Made by a program: the position numbers and the translations under genes
Assembly (NCBI GenBank): GCA_913063255.1
Contig: CAJXYJ010000011.1
Coordinates: forward strand, 1 to 37,255
From: an uncultured Flavobacteriales bacterium
GTDB taxonomy: Bacteria; Bacteroidota; Bacteroidia; Flavobacteriales; Flavobacteriaceae
Length of the DNA: 37,255 nucleotides
Direction: 5' to 3'
Shown here: piece after piece, positions 31,303 through 37,255 of the stretch
How positions within the stretch are numbered: the stretch's first letter is position 1
Layout: each line of letters begins with the position of its first letter
Notes under the pieces: generated by a model
What the model was told of the DNA's origin: nothing
What the model saw: the letters and a program-made list of their open reading frames with translations, nothing else
Databases searched by the model: none

Positions 31303-31962
31303 TTACTCTTTAATAATAGTAACGGTAGCCTTTCTACCCGTGGTAAGATTCCATTGATTTGAAGATAAAACATTCCCATCCTCATCATAGATTATAAGCT
31401 CTGCAGTATTTGGACCAGACGACCCTTGGTTTAAAGCTTGAAATTCTACTTTATTAAAACCACTTTGCAATGGAAAAGTAAATCCATTAAAGGCACCAGA
31501 TAGGTAAACACTGGTCTTTACAATATCACCATTGACAAAAATACGAACTCGATCTCCGTCCACATATTCGTGATCCCTATACATAATAGTTACACTACCC
31601 GACTTTGTATTAAGTTGTCCTAGATACTGATCTGTACCATATTCCTCAGAGATAGCCTTATCTTTTGTAAAGTATTTTGGAGCCTTATTCGTTTTAACAT
31701 CAATAAAATTTTCTTCGAATGTTAAATCTAATAACTCTGTTTGTTTTTTACCCAAATCAGAATAATCATCAGCTTTAAATAAATTATCAGGAGTTGTTAA
31801 ACTAGGTGCTATAATGGCAGGTAATTCATATCCTTCTGGCACTTCATAATCGTCTTCCACGATATTAAATTGTATTGAGTTATCCGTATCTTCAATTTGA
31901 GCTAATAAAGAGTTATAGCTAAAAAGAATCAATATAATTATAAATAATACTTTAGGTGACAT
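31303..31962 (-). CDS. Secreted protein of unknown function with C-terminal beta domain
   Basis: 219 residues from the ATG at 31962 (signal peptide 1-22, MSPKVLF...LLAQ); the frame extends to a TTG at 31986 that would only lengthen the signal peptide. The middle (30-95) is acidic and low in order. Residues about 110-219 form a compact beta domain: GSVTIMYRDHEYVDGDRVRI, FVNGDIVKTSVYLSG, FPLQSGFNKVEFQALNQGSS, TAELIIYDEDGNVLS, WNLTTGRKATVTII. This looks like a jelly-roll or Ig-type fold and resembles uncharacterised secreted proteins in flavobacteria. No sorting domain, no lipobox. It is transcribed alone, with about 90 nt to the helicase start downstream. Confidence 0.72.
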   Translation of the reverse strand: MSPKVLFIIILILFSYNSLLAQIEDTDNSIQFNIVEDDYEVPEGYELPAIIAPSLTTPDNLFKADDYSDLGKKQTELLDLTFEENFIDVKTNKAPKYFTKDKAISEEYGTDQYLGQLNTKSGSVTIMYRDHEYVDGDRVRIFVNGDIVKTSVYLSGAFNGFTFPLQSGFNKVEFQALNQGSSGPNTAELIIYDEDGNVLSSNQWNLTTGRKATVTIIKE

Positions 31963-32162
31963 TTTTATTTTTTCGAATTTATTCAAACAAGAATTACGCC
32001 AAAAATAATGCTTTCACTATTATAAAAACTTAAATTTTTTATAAATTAGATAACATCCTATTGTATATAAGTACAATCTATTTAATTATAAATAACATCA
32101 ATTTCATTTATACAAAGTCGATAGTTAGGTGTTGTATATTTACATTATTAAATTAAAACATC

Positions 32163-32630
32163 ATGAAAAACACAATTGGAATAGACAAAGAAAAAGCATT
32201 AAACCTAAGCCTAAGATTAAATGGTTTATTAGCAGATTATCAATTATTCTATCAAAACCTAAGAGGATTACACTGGAATATTAAAGGCAGAGAGTTTTTT
32301 GAATTACATTTAAAGTTTGAAGAATACTATGACAATGCTGTAATAAAAGTGGATGAAATTGCCGAACGTATATTAACCTTAGAAGGTGAGCCATTACACA
32401 CATTTACAGATTATTTAAACATTTCTGAAATTAAAGAGGAAAAAGGAGTTACTAATGGAATTGAAGGGGTAAATATCATTATCGATAACTTTTCCATTCT
32501 AATATTAAAAGAGCGTGAGATTCTTAGTTTAGCTGCCGAAGCAGATGATGAAGGAACGGTAAGCTTAATGAGTGATTATATTTCTGAAACTGAAAAAACC
32601 CTTTGGATGCTTAATTCATATATTAAGTAA
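32163..32630 (+). CDS. dps: Dps ferritin-like DNA-protection protein
   Basis: 155-residue Dps-type dodecameric ferritin, which oxidises Fe(II) with hydrogen peroxide and stores it. The inter-subunit ferroxidase ligands are all present with the family spacing: His37 (LRGLHWNIKG), His49 (FELHLKFEEYYD), Asp64 and Glu68 (KVDEIAERI). The N-terminus is short, without the Lys-rich DNA-binding tail of E. coli Dps, so DNA binding is uncertain. The last helix (EKTLWMLNSYI) is typical. It is preceded by an AT-rich leader with TATATTTA (32135-32142), one base from a -7 element. Confidence 0.93.
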   Translation: MKNTIGIDKEKALNLSLRLNGLLADYQLFYQNLRGLHWNIKGREFFELHLKFEEYYDNAVIKVDEIAERILTLEGEPLHTFTDYLNISEIKEEKGVTNGIEGVNIIIDNFSILILKEREILSLAAEADDEGTVSLMSDYISETEKTLWMLNSYIK

Positions 32631-32641
32631 AAAATTATTTT

Positions 32642-32672
32642 TTTGAATTGTCCTCACTAATGATTAACTTTG
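32642..32672 (+). promoter_or_regulatory. Consensus Bacteroidota promoter
   Basis: TTTG (32642-32645), exactly 19 nt, then TAACTTTG (32665-32672), a full match to the phylum's housekeeping promoter. The leader to the ATG at 32696 would be about 20 nt. Confidence 0.7.
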
Positions 32673-32695
32673 AGAAGCTTTATTAATCCCCTACA

Positions 32696-33103
32696 ATGAA
32701 AGTTGAAGACTCAAAATATATTGTATTAGAGCATGAAGAAATAAGGTTGCCTTTTGGAATTTTTTATTTTTTTGATCGGATTGTTATTTCAGAATTAAAT
32801 GAAGGAACTCATTTTGATTGGAAAAAAGTAAAAATTGTTTCAGATTTAATGGTTAACCATTATGGAAAGGGAAATAATCTTATTTATATATCAAATCGGG
32901 TAAATTCCTACTCTATCGAACCCCAATCTTGGACAAAATTTGATAAAAAATATCATTTATTTACCTCTACTGGAATCGTTGCTTACGAGGACAGTGGTGG
33001 CATTAGTGTTGTGTTGGAAAGATTATTTGCAAAGGAGAGTATTAATAGGTTTAGATCCTTAAAAGAAGCTTTAGATTGGGCTTTAAAACTTACTAAAGAA
33101 TAA
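32696..33103 (+). CDS. Small cytosolic protein of unknown function, possibly STAS/SpoIIAA-like
   Basis: 135 residues without a signal peptide. Alternating strands and helices (YIVLEHEEIRLPFGIFYFFD, IVISELNEGTHFDWKKVKIV, NNLIYISNRVNSYSIEP, GIVAYEDSGGIS, then the helices LERLFAKESINRFRSLKEA and LDWAL) suggest a small alpha/beta fold. The final helix pair with a terminal RSLKEALDWAL resembles STAS/SpoIIAA-like proteins of Bacteroidota. No catalytic signature is visible. It has its own strong promoter and is not obviously in an operon; the next gene follows after 28 nt and could be read through. Confidence 0.6.
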   Translation: MKVEDSKYIVLEHEEIRLPFGIFYFFDRIVISELNEGTHFDWKKVKIVSDLMVNHYGKGNNLIYISNRVNSYSIEPQSWTKFDKKYHLFTSTGIVAYEDSGGISVVLERLFAKESINRFRSLKEALDWALKLTKE

Positions 33104-33131
33104 CAAATCATTTTCACTCATTCCTAACAAA

Positions 33132-33743
33132 ATGATTAGAAAATATATTTTCGGAATATTTTTCACATTAGTCACTTTTTCTTTATTAGCTCAAGATTCA
33201 TTAGTGGATATTTCTAAACTATCTTCAAAATTTACTTTAGATATTAGGTATGCAACTCCAAATAATATATTTGAAGAGACTTTATATGATTGTGCCAAAT
33301 GTTATCTTAGATCACTAGTTGCAAATAATCTCATTGCAGCTAATGATTATTTTATTAAAAAAGGATATCAAATTGTAATTTACGATTGTTACCGCCCATT
33401 AGATGTTCAGAGAAAAATGTGGGAAAAGGTTCCCAGAGCAACCTATGTGGCTGACCCTGAAAATGGTGGTTCCATACATAACAAAGGAGCTGCAATAGAT
33501 CTTTCCATAGAAAGACTAGATGGCAGTTTTGTGAATATGGGTACTGATTTCGATTTTTTTGGTAAGAAAGCACATATAGATTATCACAATTTATCTGAAG
33601 AAATAAAAAGTAACAGAAACCTATTATTTGAAGGAATGCGAAAATTTGGATTCCATACCATAAGAACAGAATGGTGGCACTTTTATTATAAAAAAAATAG
33701 CAGCTACACTACCTTAAACCAAGCATTCTCATGTGAAGATTGA
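33132..33743 (+). CDS. D-alanyl-D-alanine dipeptidase (M15D, VanX/DdpX family), secreted
   Basis: 203 residues with signal peptide 1-20 (cleavage at LAQ). Zinc and catalytic residues are intact: SIHNKGAAID supplies His116 and Asp123, EWWHF supplies Glu180 and His183; Arg88 in DCYRP is the substrate/transition-state Arg. These match VanX spacing closely. Because it is exported, a role in recycling peptidoglycan-derived D-Ala-D-Ala in the periplasm is more likely than vancomycin resistance, and there are no vanH or vanA neighbours. Five Cys (54, 57, 86 and others) are unusual for VanX itself and may form disulfides in the periplasm. Confidence 0.9.
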   Translation: MIRKYIFGIFFTLVTFSLLAQDSLVDISKLSSKFTLDIRYATPNNIFEETLYDCAKCYLRSLVANNLIAANDYFIKKGYQIVIYDCYRPLDVQRKMWEKVPRATYVADPENGGSIHNKGAAIDLSIERLDGSFVNMGTDFDFFGKKAHIDYHNLSEEIKSNRNLLFEGMRKFGFHTIRTEWWHFYYKKNSSYTTLNQAFSCED

Positions 33744-33775
33744 AAATTGGTAATTGATTTTAAAAAAAAATATCA

Positions 33776-33807
33776 TTGCGAAAATTAGGTTGAGGAATGT
33801 ATATTTG
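33776..33807 (+). promoter_or_regulatory. Promoter of the DUF3817 / channel pair
   Basis: TATATTTG (33800-33807) is an exact -7 match, with TTG (33776-33778) 21 nt upstream. The ATG at 33819 is only 11 nt past the element, so the transcript would be nearly leaderless. Confidence 0.5.
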
Positions 33808-33818
33808 CAAAAAAAAAT

Positions 33819-34103
33819 ATGAATAATTCATTAAAAGCCTTTCGTATTATCAGTATTTTAGAAGGCTTATCTTTTTTAATTTTATTAGGCATTGCAATGC
33901 CTCTTAAATATATGTATAACATCCCAGAAGCAGTTCAGGCAGTAGGTATGGCACACGGTATTCTTTTTATTCTTTATCTATTTGGGGCATTTTATATGAA
34001 ACAAAAATTAAATTGGTCATTTCAAACATTATTAATTGTAGTTTTATGTTCTGTTTTACCCTTTGGTCCTTTTTATGCAGATAGAAAATATTTAAAATGC
34101 TAA
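33819..34103 (+). CDS. DUF3817 family inner-membrane protein
   Basis: 94 residues with three membrane helices (about 5-25, 41-60, 66-82). The family pattern is clear: FRIISILEGLSFLILLGIAMP, LKYMYNIPEAVQAVGMAHG with its conserved His46, and LCSVLPFGPFYADRKY at the end. Function unknown; related segments occur in membrane proteins of many bacteria. The last seven nt overlap the start of the mechanosensitive channel gene, implying translational coupling and possibly a shared physiological role in membrane stress. Confidence 0.88.
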   Translation: MNNSLKAFRIISILEGLSFLILLGIAMPLKYMYNIPEAVQAVGMAHGILFILYLFGAFYMKQKLNWSFQTLLIVVLCSVLPFGPFYADRKYLKC

Positions 34104-35359
34104 ATAATAAACTACAAGAATATAGTCATTGGTTTCAGGAATATTTCATTTCGCTTGGAATGAATTCTGAATTGGCAATTGTTTTGAATATTTTAATTGT
34201 TGGAATCTTATTTTTTGCTTTAATCTTTGTTCTTGACTTATTTATTAAAAAACTAATTATAAAGCTATTTAAAGCTTTTAGTAATAAGACTAAATCTACT
34301 TTTGATGACTACCTTATATTAAGTAACTTTCCAAGTCATATCGCCCATGCAGTTCCGTTATTTATTTCATGGCATTTTATCCCAATATTATTTAATGAAC
34401 TTCCTTTAATTTCTACATTAATATTAAAGTTAATTGATGTTTACATTATTTTACTATGTGTACATATTTTTAGGAGTATTTTAAAATCCATAAGATCTTA
34501 TATACAAGAATTTGATAAGTATAAAGACAAACCTTTAGACAGTTATCGTCAAGTTTTAATGATGTTTGCTTGGGGGGTTGCAATCTTTTTTATAGTAAAT
34601 ACACTTACGGGCTATTCAACGATTAGTGTTGCTTCTATGAGTGCTGCTTCAGCAGTAATTTTACTAATTTTTAAAGATACAATACTTGGTTTTGTTGCCA
34701 GTATTCAAGTAACTATAAACGATATGGTGAGAATTGGAGATTGGATAACCTTTAGTAAATATGGGGCAGATGGTAACGTAATTGAAATCAATCTTGCTAC
34801 GGTACGCGTTCAAAATTTCGACAAAACTTTTACTACAATTCCAACCTACAGTTTAACCTCAGATTCTTTTCAAAATTGGCGTGGAATGCAAGAATCTGGA
34901 GGAAGAAGAATAAAACGAGCGATGTATATAAAACAAAACTCTGTTAAATTTTTATCAAAAGAATCTATTGAGAAATTTAAAAACATTTCTTTAATAAAAC
35001 CATATTTAGAGCATAGAGAAAAAGATAACGATATATATAACAAAAAAAATGAAGTAGATAAAACACTTCTTATTAACGGAAAAAATCAAACCAATTTAGG
35101 TGTTTTTAGAAAATATATCGATGCTTATTTAAATGAGAATCCCGCAGTAAATAAAGATATGTTTTTAATGGTAAGGCATTTACCACCAACGGATCGAGGA
35201 ATTCCTATAGAAGTATATTGTTTTAGCAAGGATAAAGAATGGGTGAATTACGAACACATTCAAGCAGACATTTTTGACCATCTTGTGGCTTCAGCCCCTT
35301 ATTTTGATTTGGAAATTTTTGAATTCCCAAGCACTAATAGCTTAATTACAGGCAATTAA
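34097..35359 (+). CDS. MscS-family mechanosensitive channel, YbdG-like
   Basis: 420 residues. Five hydrophobic helices (about 26-50, 84-104, 107-128, 153-171, 174-203), the last being the pore-lining TM3 with the small-residue run SVASMSAASAVILLIFKD followed by TILGFVASIQ. The cytosolic beta domain follows (NDMVRIGDWITFSKYGADGN, ATVRVQNFDKTFTTIPTYSL, SDSFQNWRGM) and a C-terminal alpha/beta region with an insert (about 305-350), as in E. coli YbdG (MscM-type), which has nearly the same length. It would release solutes on hypo-osmotic shock. Coupled to the DUF3817 gene. Confidence 0.92.
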   Translation: MLNNKLQEYSHWFQEYFISLGMNSELAIVLNILIVGILFFALIFVLDLFIKKLIIKLFKAFSNKTKSTFDDYLILSNFPSHIAHAVPLFISWHFIPILFNELPLISTLILKLIDVYIILLCVHIFRSILKSIRSYIQEFDKYKDKPLDSYRQVLMMFAWGVAIFFIVNTLTGYSTISVASMSAASAVILLIFKDTILGFVASIQVTINDMVRIGDWITFSKYGADGNVIEINLATVRVQNFDKTFTTIPTYSLTSDSFQNWRGMQESGGRRIKRAMYIKQNSVKFLSKESIEKFKNISLIKPYLEHREKDNDIYNKKNEVDKTLLINGKNQTNLGVFRKYIDAYLNENPAVNKDMFLMVRHLPPTDRGIPIEVYCFSKDKEWVNYEHIQADIFDHLVASAPYFDLEIFEFPSTNSLITGN

Positions 35360-35476
35360 GACAACATACATTTCTTTTTTTTAAAATTTAATTTGTTGAA
35401 AACAAGGTTTATAACTATTTATAGATCCTTGAAAAAGGTGTTAATAAAGCTTTAATTTTATTAAAACCCTAATGAT

Positions 35477-35884
35477 ATGGACTCAAGAGATTTTGTATTA
35501 CTCAAATTACGCCCTGAAATTCCTACAGCAATTGTATCTTCTTCAATGTCTACTGAAGAATGTTTTCAAAACAAAACAATTAGACCAATAGTTAAATTAC
35601 AAAACGAATTGTTAGTGGAGGTCTTTAAACATTATGTTAAAAAGCATAAAAATGTATTTTATGATCTACCTATCGAAAAACGATTAGATTATATAGAAAA
35701 TGCAGTTCATAAAGACATGAAATTTAGAAATTCATTAAAAGGAATCATAATTGGACAATTTACGATTGAAGAACACAAAAATTATGTTTTAAATTCTTCC
35801 GCTCTTAACAAACGAATGATGCGTATTGTAAAAGAAAGTTTAAAAAGTAATCTTCAAGTACTGGAATACCAATTTGCAAGTTAA
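35477..35884 (+). CDS. Conserved small protein of unknown function
   Basis: 135 residues, no signal peptide or membrane helix, predominantly helical: LQNELLVEVFKHYVKKHKN, IEKRLDYIENAVHKDMKF, FTIEEHKNYVLNSSALNKRM and MRIVKESLKSNLQVLEYQ. Proteins of this type in flavobacteria are sometimes labelled glyoxalase, but I see none of the metal ligands of that fold and would not use the name. The start is the ATG at 35477, preceded by an out-of-frame ATG five bases upstream. The stop overlaps by 4 nt the stop of the convergent DUF2461 gene. Confidence 0.7.
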   Translation: MDSRDFVLLKLRPEIPTAIVSSSMSTEECFQNKTIRPIVKLQNELLVEVFKHYVKKHKNVFYDLPIEKRLDYIENAVHKDMKFRNSLKGIIIGQFTIEEHKNYVLNSSALNKRMMRIVKESLKSNLQVLEYQFAS

Positions 35885-36555
35885 ATTAAAGAGATTCCAT
35901 TAAGGTCGGTAGTTAATACTTCACTCATATAATCAAAATAAGGGCGAAGTAATAGATATTGTTGCATCACTTTTTTATCAAAATCTTCAGAAAACACTTC
36001 TTTATCTGTAAAAGAATGTACCACAAAAAAACTTTTTAATTTTATCAAGTCAATATTTGGGTCATTTTTATCAAAATTTCTTGGAGCTGTTTTTACAGCA
36101 TAATCTTGATTAAAACCTCCAAATGCTTTTTTAAATTCTTTTTTATTTAAAATTGAATTTATTTCTGTTGAGTCCATTTCAAATTCTTTCCTAATTCGCA
36201 ATAAATCTGAAGATTCTGGTGAAAAGAACCCACCTGCTATCATAGTATTTCCAGGTTCTAATCGCAAATAATAGCCTCCTCTTCTTTGTGCTCCTGCCCT
36301 ACTAAAACTAACACTTCTATGAACATTATACGGAGTTTTATCCTTACTAAACCTAACATCTCTATTAATCCTAAACACCTTTACTTTAGAGATTTCATCT
36401 GCTATATTTAAATTACTTTCTATAGAAGAATAAAACTGTTTTAGCGTTTTTTCGTTGGCTAGATATTCTTTTTTATTTTCTTGCATCCAATCGCGATGGT
36501 TATTTTTTTTAAGAGATTTTAAGAACGCAAAAGCTGCTGTTGGGATAGTACTCAT
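35881..36555 (-). CDS. DUF2461 (TIGR02453) family protein
   Basis: 224 residues, cytosolic. Diagnostic segments: FLKSLKKNNHRDWMQENKKEY (from residue 11, split at the end), VFRINRDVRFSKDKTPYNVH, GGYYLRLEPGNTMIAGGFFSP and LKSFFVVHSFTDKEVFSEDF. The length is normal for the family. Its biochemical role is unknown. Gene ends meet head on with the helical protein gene at 35477; both probably have independent promoters. Confidence 0.9.
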   Translation of the reverse strand: MSTIPTAAFAFLKSLKKNNHRDWMQENKKEYLANEKTLKQFYSSIESNLNIADEISKVKVFRINRDVRFSKDKTPYNVHRSVSFSRAGAQRRGGYYLRLEPGNTMIAGGFFSPESSDLLRIRKEFEMDSTEINSILNKKEFKKAFGGFNQDYAVKTAPRNFDKNDPNIDLIKLKSFFVVHSFTDKEVFSEDFDKKVMQQYLLLRPYFDYMSEVLTTDLNGISLI

Positions 36556-36686
36556 AGTGTAGTTTTTGTTTTAAAGATACTATAAAAATAAACGACACCC
36601 ATAACTGCCAAGAAGTCAATTATTTGCAAATTAAAAACAATTCTCTTACATTCATAGAAATTTAAATAATCACTAAACCCTTTTTT

Positions 36687-37118
36687 ATGAATACAACTAC
36701 AAAACCAAAAGCAGCCTATTGGATTATTGCTGTTATTGCATTAATCTGGAATGGAATGGGCGTAAAAGCCTACTTAGATCAAGCATTTAATTCCGAATCT
36801 TTTAGAGCTCAATTTGACACAGCTCAATTAGCAATTATTGATAATACTCCTGCTTGGGCAACAGCAGCATTTGCACTTGCTGTATTTGGGGGATTATTAG
36901 GTTCTTTAACTTTATTATTAAGAAAGAAAATAGCAAATTTATTATTTACTGTTTCTTTATTAGGCATAATAGTACAAATGAGTTATAACTTCTTTATCAG
37001 TAAATCTATAGAGGTTTATGGCCCTGGTGGTATGATTATGCCAATTATGATTCTTGTAATTGGAATCTTCTTATTTATGTATAGTAAAAATGTTACTACC
37101 AAAGGATGGCTTAATTAA
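36687..37118 (+). CDS. Four-helix integral membrane protein of unknown function
   Basis: 143 residues with four membrane helices (about 10-28, 56-78, 84-104, 114-131). Typical stretches are YWIIAVIALIWNGMGVKAYL, WATAAFALAVFGGLLGSLTLLL and GGMIMPIMILVIGIFLFMY. Similar flavobacterial proteins are sometimes annotated as sugar transporter, without clear basis; the Trp-Asn-Gly in helix 1 and the acidic/Gln loop (ESFRAQFDTAQ) are the notable polar features. It is followed by a terminator, and no partner gene is adjacent. Confidence 0.75.
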   Translation: MNTTTKPKAAYWIIAVIALIWNGMGVKAYLDQAFNSESFRAQFDTAQLAIIDNTPAWATAAFALAVFGGLLGSLTLLLRKKIANLLFTVSLLGIIVQMSYNFFISKSIEVYGPGGMIMPIMILVIGIFLFMYSKNVTTKGWLN

Positions 37119-37135
37119 TAAACACAATCCCTATT

Positions 37136-37182
37136 AAAATAGATTCTGTATTCATTATATTGAAAATAGAATCTATTTTTTT
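37136..37182 (+). terminator. Intrinsic terminator after the four-helix protein gene
   Basis: AAAATAGATTCT (37136-37147) and AGAATCTATTTT (37168-37179) form a perfect 12-bp stem with a 20-nt loop and run into seven T. The remaining bases to the end of the window show no gene. Confidence 0.75.
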
Positions 37183-37255
37183 GTTTATTATTTCCCTGAA
37201 ATTTGTTGAAAATTATGTGGAAAACATATTTATTCACTTCCTATTTAAATAAATA

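Noticed and set aside
33132-33743. Vancomycin-resistance gene vanX
   Set aside because: The protein is exported and has no vanH, vanA or vanRS neighbours; peptidoglycan dipeptide recycling is the simpler reading.
35477-35884. Glyoxalase label for the small helical protein
   Set aside because: No metal-binding His/Glu pattern or beta-alpha-beta modules of the glyoxalase fold are visible.

Overview
The window looks like a chromosomal segment from a marine-type member of the Flavobacteriaceae (Bacteroidota). The evidence is AT-rich DNA with few Shine-Dalgarno sequences, matches to the Bacteroidota promoter (TTTG, about 19 nt, TAnnTTTG), a type IX secretion C-terminal sorting domain, and several families typical of the phylum (DUF4251, TonB C-terminal domains with a PGC motif, OMP_b-brl porin-like barrels). 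I see no tRNA, rRNA, insertion sequence, prophage or CRISPR array.

Layout. 1-1355: an RhlE-type RNA helicase. 1464-4389: a three-gene minus-strand unit encoding a small secreted protein, a membrane TPR-class III nucleotide cyclase, and a three-helix membrane protein that reads as a Pycsar-type effector (PycTM/DUF5706). 4704-6629 (+): rRNA methyltransferase RlmF and an HtrA-like protease. 6642-9252 (-): an outer-membrane barrel and a type IX-secreted BNR-repeat protein. 9349-11686 (-): a sigma-like regulator, a DUF4251 protein and a conserved secreted protein. The first and last of these have the same Fnr/Crp-like palindrome at exactly the same distance from their start codons. 11931-12032: a 33-codon microgene. 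12115-15609: a CurA-like oxidoreductase and a penicillin-acylase-family hydrolase, divergent. 15618-17572 (+): a CHASE2 membrane protein with no output domain and an overlapping FecR-like secreted protein.

17569-28981 (-) is the most striking region. It is an eight-gene unit with short gaps: a papain-like (C1) peptidase with a DUF4384-like tail, a lipoprotein, then six tandem paralogues of a secreted M48 zinc peptidase. The six share a nearly constant N-terminal protease and differ in what follows: TonB-C, Sel1 (three versions), a lipoprotein-sorting-like domain plus Sel1, or TPR. 29292-29673 (+) holds three consecutive microgenes; two encode the same peptide family as the one at 11931 (MRTLNxNQ start, WNSKRR end). 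The rest is ordinary: a half-length DUF1456 protein, a second DEAD-box helicase, a secreted protein, Dps, a VanX-type dipeptidase, DUF3817, a YbdG-like mechanosensitive channel, DUF2461 and small unknowns.

Three things deserve attention first: the cyclase/PycTM-like pair, whose base-recognition residues predict an adenylate cyclase although described Pycsar systems use cCMP or cUMP; the shuffled M48 array; and the WNSKRR microprotein family.
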